NCBI GenBank assembly: GCA_000153145.1
Contig: CH672415.1
Coordinates: 374,885-438,884 of the forward strand
Source of the DNA: a marine actinobacterium PHSC20C1
Lineage (GTDB): Bacteria > Actinomycetota > Actinomycetes > Actinomycetales > Microbacteriaceae
Direction: 5' to 3'
Length of the DNA: 64,000 bases
Positions 24,830 through 33,197 of the stretch are shown here, piece by piece. Below the pieces are notes generated by a model. That model had not been told where the DNA came from. It searched no databases and saw only the letters and a program-made list of their open reading frames with translations. The first letter of the stretch is position 1. Every line of letters starts with the position of its first letter. The translations under genes and the position numbers were made by a program.

Positions 24830-25956
24830 GTGGAAAGACGATGTCGGGTCTGCCGCTTGAGCCAGTGAAAAGAACGGCATGGCGGCTGAAATCGGACATC
24901 ACTCGAGCGCGCATTTTGCAGGCGGTTAAGGCCGCGATCGCTGTCGGCCTTGCGTGGACTATCGCGCCCTACCTTCCCGGGGTGGCCGACAACTACCCCT
25001 ACTACGCACCGCTCGGCGCCATCGTGAGCATGTATCCCACGCTCATGGGGTCGATGAAGAATGCGCTACAAACGCTGGGAAGTCTTGCGGTCGCGATTGT
25101 GCTCGCGGGTGCCGTAATAATTTTCAGCTCACCAAGCGTGCTCACAATGTCTCTTGCTGTCGGCGCTGGCGCTCTGATTGCTGCCACCGGCTGGTTCGGA
25201 GCCAATCGAGAGTACATCCCAGTAACCGTATTGTTCGTGCTCATCATTGGTGGTCCGGATGCTGACGACTATTCGATCGGATATCTTGAGCAGGTCAGCC
25301 TCGGTATTGTGATCGGGCTCCTCATTAATGTGCTGATCTTTCCGGCACTGGGTCAGGATGCCGTGGACCGACAGCTCTCAAATTATCGTCGAGTGCTCGG
25401 GGACCACCTGTCAGAAGTCGCCAAGGCGCTGGCCGAAAGCTGGCCGCCAGAGCGAGACGGTTGGGCATCCGGAAAAGACACCCTAGTGAGCGTTTCGGGC
25501 GAAGTGCGGGCGGCGGTGTTGCACGCTGACGATAGCCGCAAAGCCAATCCGCGGGCTCGTCGCCATCGTCGAGACGTGAGCGCCGACTACGACGATTTGG
25601 CGGCTCTCGAGAACGTCACTTTCTATGTTCGCGATATCACTGATGTACTTGCAGGAGCGGTCTGGGGCACCCCGATCAAGATCGAATTGAGGCCGGAGTT
25701 GCGCCCGTCGTTGAGTATTGCGCTCGATGCTGTTTCTACGCTGCTGCACGACTGGGATTCCGAAGAGAAGCAACAGCCAGCGCATTCAGCCGCGACAGAT
25801 GCCCTTGCGGCCCTGATGGCGGAACTGGATGCGCGAAAAAATACCGCTCCGGCGACAGCAATGGGAGCTTCGGCGGCGATCGCAATGGACGTCGCGCGCA
25901 TTCTCGCCGCTCTGAATCCTCGGCTGACCGAGCCAGATCCGGCACGGGAACCGTAA
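24826..25956 (+). CDS. FUSC-family membrane protein (aromatic acid exporter-like)
   Basis: The 376-aa protein has six hydrophobic segments in residues 30-180 (AVKAAIAVGLAWTIAPYLPG, YAPLGAIVSMYPTLMGS, IPVTVLFVLIIGG) followed by a soluble helical half. This is the half-size FUSC layout related to the AaeB/YccS exporters of aromatic acids. Its ATG overlaps the stop of the response regulator gene. It is convergent with the DAG-kinase-like gene with no gap. Substrate unknown. Confidence 0.8.
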   Translation: MSGKTMSGLPLEPVKRTAWRLKSDITRARILQAVKAAIAVGLAWTIAPYLPGVADNYPYYAPLGAIVSMYPTLMGSMKNALQTLGSLAVAIVLAGAVIIFSSPSVLTMSLAVGAGALIAATGWFGANREYIPVTVLFVLIIGGPDADDYSIGYLEQVSLGIVIGLLINVLIFPALGQDAVDRQLSNYRRVLGDHLSEVAKALAESWPPERDGWASGKDTLVSVSGEVRAAVLHADDSRKANPRARRHRRDVSADYDDLAALENVTFYVRDITDVLAGAVWGTPIKIELRPELRPSLSIALDAVSTLLHDWDSEEKQQPAHSAATDALAALMAELDARKNTAPATAMGASAAIAMDVARILAALNPRLTEPDPAREP

Positions 25957-26943
25957 TTACGGAGCCGGCACCCGCACACGCAGACCGCCCGGTTTGATCC
26001 TGGCCTTGAGTGCGATCGCTTTGCCGAAGGGGTCGCCGTCGAGTTCGACCTCTTCGGCAGATTGCAGCCGCATTGTCATTTGCTTCGCTTTGACGTAATT
26101 CAATGCGTTCACGTCTTTGGTGGTCAGTGCTTCGCCGCCCTTGATGCGGCGGAGAACCCCGTTTTCCCAGAAGACTTTTGCCATGATCTGCAGCCAACCG
26201 GTCACCCCTTCCGGGCGCATGACCGCAACGTCAAAGAATCCGTCATCCGGTGCTGCATCGGGAAGCAGGAGCACATTCGCGGTGAGGGATCCGCAATTGC
26301 CGATAATAATGGTGTGTGCGCGAGCTGCATGAGAGCGTCCCGTGTCGAGGCGGTACCGGACTCGGAGTTCGCTTTCGTCCTTCAGCGCCCTGGCGATAGC
26401 GCCGACATACGCCAGCCACCCGATTTTCTTCTTTAGATCTTCATCGGTATTGACTAACATTTTCGCGTCAAGCCCCAGACCTGCCATGACCAGAAACGCG
26501 TGCTTCGTCAGCGTTTCGTCGTCGTGACGAATCTCAATTAGCCCTATGTCGAAGGGTTGGTCCACGCCGGTAAAAGCTGTGTGCGCTGAGGCCTCTACGT
26601 CATTGAGCGCAAGGTCGAGATTGCGGGCAAAGAGGTTGCCGGTGCCCGAGGGCATCAAAGTCAGCACAGCGTCGCTGTCGTGCACGATTTCTGCGACCGC
26701 ACGTACGGTTCCGTCACCGCCAGCGACGATGACCATGTCGGCTCCACCATCTAGAGCTTGACGTGCTACGCCCTGACCTGGGTCTTCTTCTGTTGTCGGA
26801 AAATACTGTGTCGGGCCCCAACCGGCAGATTGCTCCTCAGTCGCAACTGCGGTCTTGATTTCATCGAGGTCAACCTTAATCGGGTTGTAGATTACGGCCG
26901 CGGTTTGAGAGCGTGACGCATTCTTGCGTGTCGTTGCAGCCAT
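25957..26943 (-). CDS. Diacylglycerol kinase family lipid kinase
   Basis: The 328-aa protein carries the DAGK catalytic pattern: AAVIYNPIKVD, the nucleotide loop MVIVAGGDGTVRAVAE and LMPSGTGNLFARNLDL, followed by the two-domain DagK/YegS-type C-terminal half (EVELDGDP). It phosphorylates a diacylglycerol or related lipid. The length is typical. It lies next to two PAP2-type phosphatase genes with the opposite chemistry, which suggests lipid-phosphate turnover. ATG 26943 is preceded by a weak AAAGATTGAGG. Confidence 0.9.
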   Translation of the reverse strand: MAATTRKNASRSQTAAVIYNPIKVDLDEIKTAVATEEQSAGWGPTQYFPTTEEDPGQGVARQALDGGADMVIVAGGDGTVRAVAEIVHDSDAVLTLMPSGTGNLFARNLDLALNDVEASAHTAFTGVDQPFDIGLIEIRHDDETLTKHAFLVMAGLGLDAKMLVNTDEDLKKKIGWLAYVGAIARALKDESELRVRYRLDTGRSHAARAHTIIIGNCGSLTANVLLLPDAAPDDGFFDVAVMRPEGVTGWLQIMAKVFWENGVLRRIKGGEALTTKDVNALNYVKAKQMTMRLQSAEEVELDGDPFGKAIALKARIKPGGLRVRVPAP

Positions 26944-27102
26944 CGATCAACCTCAATCTTTCGTGGAGTTGTACACGCCGTGGCCGTTCATCTGGCCGGT
27001 GTGATGTCGACCAGAGCCGACAGTGAAATGACTATAACGGTTGGAGAATGAAGACGTCTCGATTGTTGACGGTTCACAGGAAGAAAGTTTTAGCATTGCC
27101 TC

Positions 27103-27834
27103 ATGGTGAACAAACATCCGGAAGTTGCCGCCACTGCCCGTGCCGAACGCGTCCGTCGAGTGTGGCCGTTAGTCAGCGGAATCGTGGCCTTGGTTCTTGT
27201 TGTCGCATTGGGAGCTTTGATTACTGCCCGTGACCAGGGAATGCCTTTTTTTGTCGACACCCAATGGATGTTCGTGCTTGGCGAAAACCGGGCGCCAGTC
27301 TGGGAATTCCTCGCGCTCGTACTGAACTATCTCGGGGCAGGCGTGATGGCCAGCTTCATTATTCCCGGCGCAATCATCATCGCGTTGCTTCTGGTCAAGC
27401 GCCCGTGGGGAGCCCTGTACTTCGTGATCGCCACTGTTGTAACCGGCGGTACCGTTCAGCTTCTCAAGCACCTCTTTGGGCGAGCACGGCCAGACACCAT
27501 CCTCGTAAACGTGGACTTCGGATCGTTCCCATCAGGGCACGTGGCTAACGCTGCTGTGATGGCGCTGGTTCTCGCCGTTTTGTTTCCCCGGCTATGGGTC
27601 TGGATTGCTGGTGCGATCTATACCCTGATGATGATGGCGAGCCGCACGTACTTGGGGGCGCATTGGCTGTCCGATACCTTCGGTGCTGTTCTGCTCGGAG
27701 TCGGCATCGCAATTGTCGTCGCGGCACCTTTGGCGGCAAAAATCGATGGAGAACGCCGAATCAAAGGCGGTCTGAGCAGGTGGAACCGATCACCCTCACA
27801 ATCGAGCGAACCAAGCCCGGACGAAGCAATATAG
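27103..27834 (+). CDS. PAP2 family phosphatase (first of two)
   Basis: The 243-aa protein has five or six hydrophobic helices and the three PAP2 motifs: KHLFGRARP, SFPSGHVANA and SRTYLGAHWLSD. These place the catalytic His residues on the outer face. It removes phosphate from undecaprenyl pyrophosphate or phosphatidic acid. Its 3' end overlaps the convergent DUF1206 gene by 39 bp. A close family relative lies at 29497-30261. Confidence 0.9.
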   Translation: MVNKHPEVAATARAERVRRVWPLVSGIVALVLVVALGALITARDQGMPFFVDTQWMFVLGENRAPVWEFLALVLNYLGAGVMASFIIPGAIIIALLLVKRPWGALYFVIATVVTGGTVQLLKHLFGRARPDTILVNVDFGSFPSGHVANAAVMALVLAVLFPRLWVWIAGAIYTLMMMASRTYLGAHWLSDTFGAVLLGVGIAIVVAAPLAAKIDGERRIKGGLSRWNRSPSQSSEPSPDEAI

Positions 27835-28605
27835 ACCGTAGGCGATAAGTCCAATCGCGATCACGACCAAGATGATTGCGCCGAAGGGGAGCGCGGTCAA
27901 TTTTGTCAGGGCACCATCGAGACCGGTCGATTTGCTTGGATCGTTTGTGATTCCAGCAGCGATCACAAGAATCCCCACAATCCCGATGGCGATTCCCTTC
28001 GAGACATATCCTGCAACGCCAAGGGCAAGCACGAACTTTCTCATCGGATCACCGGGAAGCGAAATGTCCTGAGTGAACTTCTTGGCCACGCCCTTACGAA
28101 CGAAATACACGCCAACGCCAATAACGATGACGCCGACGAGAATCAACACAAAGACACCACCAGGGGATGACATGAGTTTTGCACTCAGGCTGCTCGTGCT
28201 ACTCGAGGAACTCGTTGAGCTGCCAAGCGCGAACGGCACAGCAGTTGCTCCGAGTGCCAAGTAAGTCAAGCCCTTGGCAACTTCGGCACCGCGCCGCGCC
28301 CATTTGCGTTTGGAATCGCCGCCAGACATTAGGAAACCAGAGATAAGTAACCACAATCCGAGCGCAAACATGCCGATGACAACAGTCCACAACAAGAAAA
28401 CCCCGCCGGGGCTGGAGGCAAGTTGGCTGAATGCGCCGGACTGGTCAGCCTTCTCGTTGCCACCATCCACCGCAATGCCTATGGCTAACAGTCCGATCAG
28501 GATGTGAAGGAGTCCGTTAACGGCGAAACCCAACCGGGCCAAGCCGCGAAGTGGAGTGCTGTTCTTTGCACTGCGGGCTGCGCCCGTCACTGAGGCATCA
28601 TTCAT
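27796..28605 (-). CDS. DUF1206 membrane protein
   Basis: The 269-aa product begins at ATG 28605; a long upstream extension in the same frame was rejected because it overlaps the PPK2 gene region. It has three repeated pairs of hydrophobic segments (ARLGFAVNGLLHILIGLLAI, AKGLTYLALGATAVPFALG, GVAGYVSKGIAIGIVGILVI), the triple-repeat layout of DUF1206. Function is not known. It is divergent from PPK2 with 43 bp between starts. Confidence 0.87.
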   Translation of the reverse strand: MNDASVTGAARSAKNSTPLRGLARLGFAVNGLLHILIGLLAIGIAVDGGNEKADQSGAFSQLASSPGGVFLLWTVVIGMFALGLWLLISGFLMSGGDSKRKWARRGAEVAKGLTYLALGATAVPFALGSSTSSSSSTSSLSAKLMSSPGGVFVLILVGVIVIGVGVYFVRKGVAKKFTQDISLPGDPMRKFVLALGVAGYVSKGIAIGIVGILVIAAGITNDPSKSTGLDGALTKLTALPFGAIILVVIAIGLIAYGLYCFVRAWFARL

Positions 28606-28648
28606 GACGGACAGTGTATGCGAGCCACCTAACGAGATACCATCTCTT

Positions 28649-29500
28649 ATGCCAAAACTGAGTTGGTCACACGAGCCAAGCGAAATCCACCGTGTCGGTT
28701 CAGGATTCACGCTTGCGGAAGTCGACCCAAATGCGACGCCAGGAATTGATGCATCGAAAAAGTCGGGCACAGCGATGCTCCTTGAGAAGCGTCGCAGTCT
28801 GCGCAAACTACAGGGAAAACTTTTTGCTGACAGTACAGTCGGCGGGAAAGCATCCTTGCTGATTGTGCTTCAAGGAATGGACAGCTCTGGCAAGGGCGGA
28901 ATAGTCAAGCACGCCATGGCTGGAATGAATGCTTCCGGCGTCGTAGTTCATGGCTTCAAAGCACCAACCGATGAAGAATTGCGCCACGATTTTCTGTGGA
29001 GGGTGCGCAAGCATCTCCCCGAAGCAGGCATGGTCAGCGTCTTTGATCGATCGCACTATGAGGACGTGCTCGCTGCCCGTGTTCAGAATCTCGCTGACGC
29101 GGCGACGATCGAAGAACGCTACGGCAAGATCAACGAGTTCGAGCAAGAGGCGATCGATAACGGGACCTCGATCGTAAAAATAATGCTGCAGATTAGTGAG
29201 AAAGAGCAAAAGAAGCGACTAGTTGCTCGGCTTCACCGAAAATCGAAATTGTGGAAATACAATCCGAGTGACGTGGACGACCGTGAGCGCTGGCGTGCAC
29301 TGCAGGAGGCCTACCAAATCGCTCTCGAACGAACATCCACAAGCGATGCTCCCTGGTATGTCATTCCAGCTGACCACAAGTGGTACGCGCGGCTCGCTGT
29401 GCAGCAAATCATTCTCACTAAACTGCGCGAGTTGGAGCTGGATTGGCCCCGTCCCGACTACGACTTGAAGAAGGAGCGCAAGCGGGTGGACGGCGCATGA
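28649..29500 (+). CDS. ppk2: Polyphosphate kinase 2 family protein
   Basis: The 283-aa protein shows the PPK2 Walker A (LQGMDSSGKGGIVKHAM, residues about 75-91), DRSHYEDVL (Walker B region), and an AlaLys-rich lid with VARLHRKSKLWKYNPSD. Such enzymes use polyphosphate to phosphorylate nucleoside mono- or diphosphates. The single-domain length fits class I or II; the class cannot be decided by eye. ATG 28649 was chosen; an in-frame ATG at 28604 would overlap the divergent start. Its stop overlaps the next ATG (ATGA) at 29497, so it is coupled to the second PAP2 gene. Confidence 0.88.
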   Translation: MPKLSWSHEPSEIHRVGSGFTLAEVDPNATPGIDASKKSGTAMLLEKRRSLRKLQGKLFADSTVGGKASLLIVLQGMDSSGKGGIVKHAMAGMNASGVVVHGFKAPTDEELRHDFLWRVRKHLPEAGMVSVFDRSHYEDVLAARVQNLADAATIEERYGKINEFEQEAIDNGTSIVKIMLQISEKEQKKRLVARLHRKSKLWKYNPSDVDDRERWRALQEAYQIALERTSTSDAPWYVIPADHKWYARLAVQQIILTKLRELELDWPRPDYDLKKERKRVDGA

Positions 29501-30261
29501 GTTCGCGGAGCACAGAGTCACCGTCTCGAGACACCCGGAGAGCTCGCCTCTACACGAGGCTCTTCAATGACGAGCGAATTGTGTCGGCCGCGACAAAGGT
29601 GAAGTTGTACGTAGTCGCGGGGATTCTGATCGTGCTCGGGCTCGTCAGCCTACTGACGCTCTGGTGGTCGGTCCTTCAGCCTGATGCGCTCACAGCAATG
29701 GACACCGCGGTCCAAGCATGGCTAGAGCAAAACCAGTCGGAATCGCTGACCCTGCTGATGATCATCTTCACAGAAATCTTTGGGCCAATTGCGCTGCCCA
29801 TCATCGTCTTGGCAGTAACCGTGACGTGGGGCGTGCGTTCCAAGAATTCGTGGCGACCATTCCTTCTGGCAGCGGGCACGCTCAGTGGAGTGATCATCGT
29901 TCAAGTCATCACCCGCGTCGTTGGGCGCAGTCGCCCGCCGGAGGACCTCATGCTGTACGGCATCGATGGCACATTCTCATTCCCGTCTGGGCATGTACTC
30001 GGTGTTGCGGACTTCTTCCTTATTCTGACCTTCTTGGTCTTCTCGCGCAGGAGCAATCCAGGCTGGGCAGCGGTCTCGTACATTGTCGCGGTGGTGTTCG
30101 TTATCGGTACAGCCCTGAGTCGCCTCTATTTGGGCTATCACTGGGCCTCCGATGTACTGGCATCAATGGCGTTGGCGATGGTTATCATCGGGACCGTTAT
30201 CGCCGTCGATACCTATCGAACGGCGCGAGTCGCCGGTGCGCACGGAAGCGTTCCCCTGTAG
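29497..30261 (+). CDS. PAP2 family phosphatase (second of two)
   Basis: The 254-aa protein has about six hydrophobic helices and the PAP2 motifs VVGRSRPPEDL, FSFPSGHVLGV and SRLYLGYHWASD. ATG 29497 overlaps the PPK2 stop and gives a polar 40-residue N-terminus. Being coupled to PPK2 and near a DAG-kinase-like gene, it probably takes part in phosphate or lipid-phosphate turnover, possibly using pyrophosphate or isoprenyl phosphates. This is inference. Confidence 0.9.
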   Translation: MSSRSTESPSRDTRRARLYTRLFNDERIVSAATKVKLYVVAGILIVLGLVSLLTLWWSVLQPDALTAMDTAVQAWLEQNQSESLTLLMIIFTEIFGPIALPIIVLAVTVTWGVRSKNSWRPFLLAAGTLSGVIIVQVITRVVGRSRPPEDLMLYGIDGTFSFPSGHVLGVADFFLILTFLVFSRRSNPGWAAVSYIVAVVFVIGTALSRLYLGYHWASDVLASMALAMVIIGTVIAVDTYRTARVAGAHGSVPL

Positions 30262-30359
30262 CCACCCCTGTTGCTTTATTGACAGATGCGAGACGATGAG
30301 TGAATCGTCCGGGGTGACGCGGACGAGAATGCTCAGACGCGCCAAAGTTGGGAACGACA

Positions 30360-31499
30360 ATGACTGTCAAGACACAGGAATCTACAGCAGGTTGGTTCTC
30401 CAACCCGGCCGCGCGAACGTGGCGAACGGCGCCATTGGGGTCGACAACTCGCACGTTCCATGACTCGCTGCCCGGGTACGCTCCCACTCCGCTCGTCTCG
30501 GTGCCCGAATTGGCCGAAGCCTTAATGGTTGGGGCGGTGTTCGTTAAGGTTGAGTCGCAGCGTTTGGGGCTGCCAGCGTTCAAAATCTTGGGCGCTTCGT
30601 ACGCGATTTCTCGCGCCCTTTCGACTCGACTTGGTTTTCCGGATGCTGCACTGACCCTCGAAGAGCTACGTGATCGGCTCGCAAGCTCAAGCGCACCTTC
30701 TCTTGCGGCCGCGACCGATGGAAACCATGGTCGCGCTGTGGCCCACGTCGCGAAACTGCTCGGTCTGCCCGCCACGATCTATGTGCCGGCAGGTGTTTCT
30801 CAAGCGGCCAAAGATGCAATTGTTTCGGAAGGCGCAGAGTTGGTCGTGCTCCACGTTCCCTACGACGATGTCGTGCAGCATGCCAAAAACGCCGCGGGAG
30901 AGAACGTCATGCTCATTCAAGACACGGCCTGGACCGGGTATGAAGACATTCCTCAGTGGATTGTCGACGGCTACAATACGATGTTTGCCGAAATCGATGA
31001 ACAGCTGCACGAAGCCGGGATCGGACGCCTCGACCTAGTGATTGCTCCCTCCGGAGTTGGATCGTTCGCTCAGGCAGTCGTCGCGCACTACCGCTCTACT
31101 GAGCACACCCCGGCAGTACTTTCGGTCGAACCTGACACAGCATCCTCAGTAACTACTTCGCTATCTGCCGGAGAACTCACCTCCGTCTCCACCGCCGACA
31201 CGGTGATGACGGGCCTGAATTGTGGCACTGTCTCAGAGATCGCGTGGCCAGTTTTGCAGGCGGGGCTCGATGCTTCCGTAACGGTGACAGACGCTGAGGC
31301 GCTAACGGCGGTCAAGGACCTTGCCACCCTGGGAGTCGATTCTGGGCCATGCGGTGCGTCGACACTCGCGGGCGCACGCGCCATGCTCGCCGACGCGGAT
31401 CGGCGGGCTGCGCTCGGCATTACTGATGACGCCATAGTTGTACTGCTCAGTACCGAGGGTCGCGCCGCAAACCCGAAAGGCTTCTCGCCGGATGCCTGA
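30360..31499 (+). CDS. Diaminopropionate ammonia-lyase (YgeX-like)
   Basis: The 379-aa PLP enzyme has the fold-type II pattern: KVESQRLGLPAFKILGASYA with the Schiff-base Lys, ATDGNHGRAVA for phosphate binding, and SGVGSFAQAVV. It resembles 2,3-diaminopropionate ammonia-lyase, which gives pyruvate and ammonia. ATG 30360 was chosen over TTG 30348. The next gene's ATG lies 8 bp before this stop, so the two are coupled. E. coli ygeX and the peptidase gene ygeY show the same pairing. Confidence 0.85.
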   Translation: MTVKTQESTAGWFSNPAARTWRTAPLGSTTRTFHDSLPGYAPTPLVSVPELAEALMVGAVFVKVESQRLGLPAFKILGASYAISRALSTRLGFPDAALTLEELRDRLASSSAPSLAAATDGNHGRAVAHVAKLLGLPATIYVPAGVSQAAKDAIVSEGAELVVLHVPYDDVVQHAKNAAGENVMLIQDTAWTGYEDIPQWIVDGYNTMFAEIDEQLHEAGIGRLDLVIAPSGVGSFAQAVVAHYRSTEHTPAVLSVEPDTASSVTTSLSAGELTSVSTADTVMTGLNCGTVSEIAWPVLQAGLDASVTVTDAEALTAVKDLATLGVDSGPCGASTLAGARAMLADADRRAALGITDDAIVVLLSTEGRAANPKGFSPDA

Positions 31500-32652
31500 A
31501 CACCTGCACGCAGTAGTCACTCTGCTCGAGAAACTCATCCGCATCGACTCTTCAAACCCCGGGCTCGTACCCGGTGCGCCGGGGGAATCTGCGATCGCTG
31601 ACCACGTCAGTGACTGGCTCGTTTCGCGCGGTTTCGAATGCCACCGTCTTGAGGCGACGCCGGGCCGGCCCTCCATAGTTGCGATCAGCAGAGGCACCGG
31701 TGGCGGCCACAGCATCATGCTCAACGGTCACATCGACACCGTGTCACTGGGCAGTTACACCGGCGACGGGCTCACCCCAGACCACCGAAACGGCAACCTG
31801 TATGGTCGTGGTGCTTACGACATGAAATCGGGCATCGCTGCCATCATGATTGCTGCAGCGACCGCAATAAAACGACCTCACGCTGGAGACATCGTGCTTG
31901 CCCTTGTCGCCGACGAAGAATTCGCAAGTGCAGGCACGGAGGAAGTGCTTCGCCACTACACAACAGACTGCGCCATCGTCGTCGAACCCAGCGGCCTCGA
32001 TGTCGTCACAGCGCACCGAGGCTTCGCGTGGTTCGAAGTAATAATCTACGGACGTGCGGCACACGGTTCCCGTCGCGACCTCGGCCTAGATTCGATTGTG
32101 AAAGCAGGCGCATTCCTCACTGCCCTCGGCCAACACGACGTTGAGTTGTCTCAACGGGATCCGCACCCGATGCTCGGGACTGGAAACATCCACGCCTCAG
32201 TCATCTCGGGTGGCGAAGAACAATCAAGTTACCCCGCGTCGTGCACCATTCTGCTCGAACGCCGAACCGTTCCAGGAGAGAACTCGGCCACGGTCGAAGC
32301 CGAACTAAAGGGCATCCTTGAGACAATCGCCGAAAAGGATGCCGATTTCACCTTTAGCGTCGTTGCCGGACTCGAACGCAACCCCTTCAGCGTTGACAAC
32401 AGCGAACCTGTTGTCTCCTGCCTTATAGCGGCAGCGAGCAAGCACAGTGGAGCAGTGCCTGCTGTACGCGGAGAGCCATTCTGGACCGACTGCGCGCTCC
32501 TAGCCGACGCCGGAATACCCACCGTGCTTTTCGGGGTCGACGGCGGGGGAGCCCATGCCGCTGAGGAATGGGTCAGCACTGACTCGTTAGTCACGCTCAC
32601 CAAGACACTCGAAGAGGTCATCACCGAAATCACCAACTCAGATGCGGGCTAG
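31492..32652 (+). CDS. M20 family metallopeptidase (ArgE/DapE/YgeY-like)
   Basis: The 386-aa protein has the M20 zinc-binding pattern: LNGHIDTVSLG, GRGAYDMKSGIAA and DEEFASAGTEE, with an internal dimerisation domain (AHRGFAWFEVIIYGRAAHGS). It hydrolyses N-acyl amino acids or small peptides. The start overlaps the lyase gene by 8 bp, so it probably supplies diaminopropionate by cleaving a conjugate. That pairing is the known YgeX/YgeY arrangement; the conjugate is not identified here. Confidence 0.88.
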   Translation: MPEHLHAVVTLLEKLIRIDSSNPGLVPGAPGESAIADHVSDWLVSRGFECHRLEATPGRPSIVAISRGTGGGHSIMLNGHIDTVSLGSYTGDGLTPDHRNGNLYGRGAYDMKSGIAAIMIAAATAIKRPHAGDIVLALVADEEFASAGTEEVLRHYTTDCAIVVEPSGLDVVTAHRGFAWFEVIIYGRAAHGSRRDLGLDSIVKAGAFLTALGQHDVELSQRDPHPMLGTGNIHASVISGGEEQSSYPASCTILLERRTVPGENSATVEAELKGILETIAEKDADFTFSVVAGLERNPFSVDNSEPVVSCLIAAASKHSGAVPAVRGEPFWTDCALLADAGIPTVLFGVDGGGAHAAEEWVSTDSLVTLTKTLEEVITEITNSDAG

Positions 32653-32690
32653 CGAGCGAAGAGACGCCGGGGACGCGCAGACTTAGTTAG

Positions 32691-33173
32691 CTAGCCGCGC
32701 CCCTGATTGCGTCGGCGAATGTCACGCGGTGCCCGCCCGCCGAGAAACGACCTGTCGGAATCAACGAGGAAACCCTGGCTGAGGGCTTCGCGGCCCACGA
32801 GCATCCGGAACCCCATCTCGTCACGATTCGTGAGAGTGGTCTCGGCGGCAACAATTTGTCCGCCAACCTTCACATCAATAAGCACCACAATGCGATCCTC
32901 GCTATGGCCAGACGAACTACGAACAGCCCGGCGATCGTGGATTGCGCACTCCACAACCGCGGCATCCGCGTCGGAGTTTTGCCACGGTTTCACCTGGAAA
33001 CGCACCCAGTCTTTGCCGTCAGCACCGACAAACTCTTCAATCTCGTCAGCATGCAGTGCAGAACTTTGCGCGCCGCTGTCAATCTTGGCTTTGATCCACG
33101 GCACACCAAGGCCCGGGAGGGCGACCCATTCACGCCAGCCCACAATAGTGTTTGAATGGGTAGGTTCTATCAC
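32691..33173 (-). CDS. RimB-like retropepsin / putative ATP-dependent zinc protease
   Basis: The 160-aa protein starts at GTG 33173 with TAGGGGGG just before it. The core has KAKIDSGAQSSALHADEIEEF, where the DSGA motif matches a retropepsin-type catalytic Asp, then RIVVLIDVKVG and MGFRMLVGREAL. In Pseudomonas the RimB protein of this family trims glutamate tails added by RimK to ribosomal protein S6. The gene is divergent from a RimK homologue, 24 bp between starts, so the pair probably adds and removes a modification. GTG 33143 is an alternative start. Confidence 0.8.
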   Translation of the reverse strand: MIEPTHSNTIVGWREWVALPGLGVPWIKAKIDSGAQSSALHADEIEEFVGADGKDWVRFQVKPWQNSDADAAVVECAIHDRRAVRSSSGHSEDRIVVLIDVKVGGQIVAAETTLTNRDEMGFRMLVGREALSQGFLVDSDRSFLGGRAPRDIRRRNQGRG

Positions 33174-33197
33174 CCCCCTATCTTGGCAGGACCTCTG

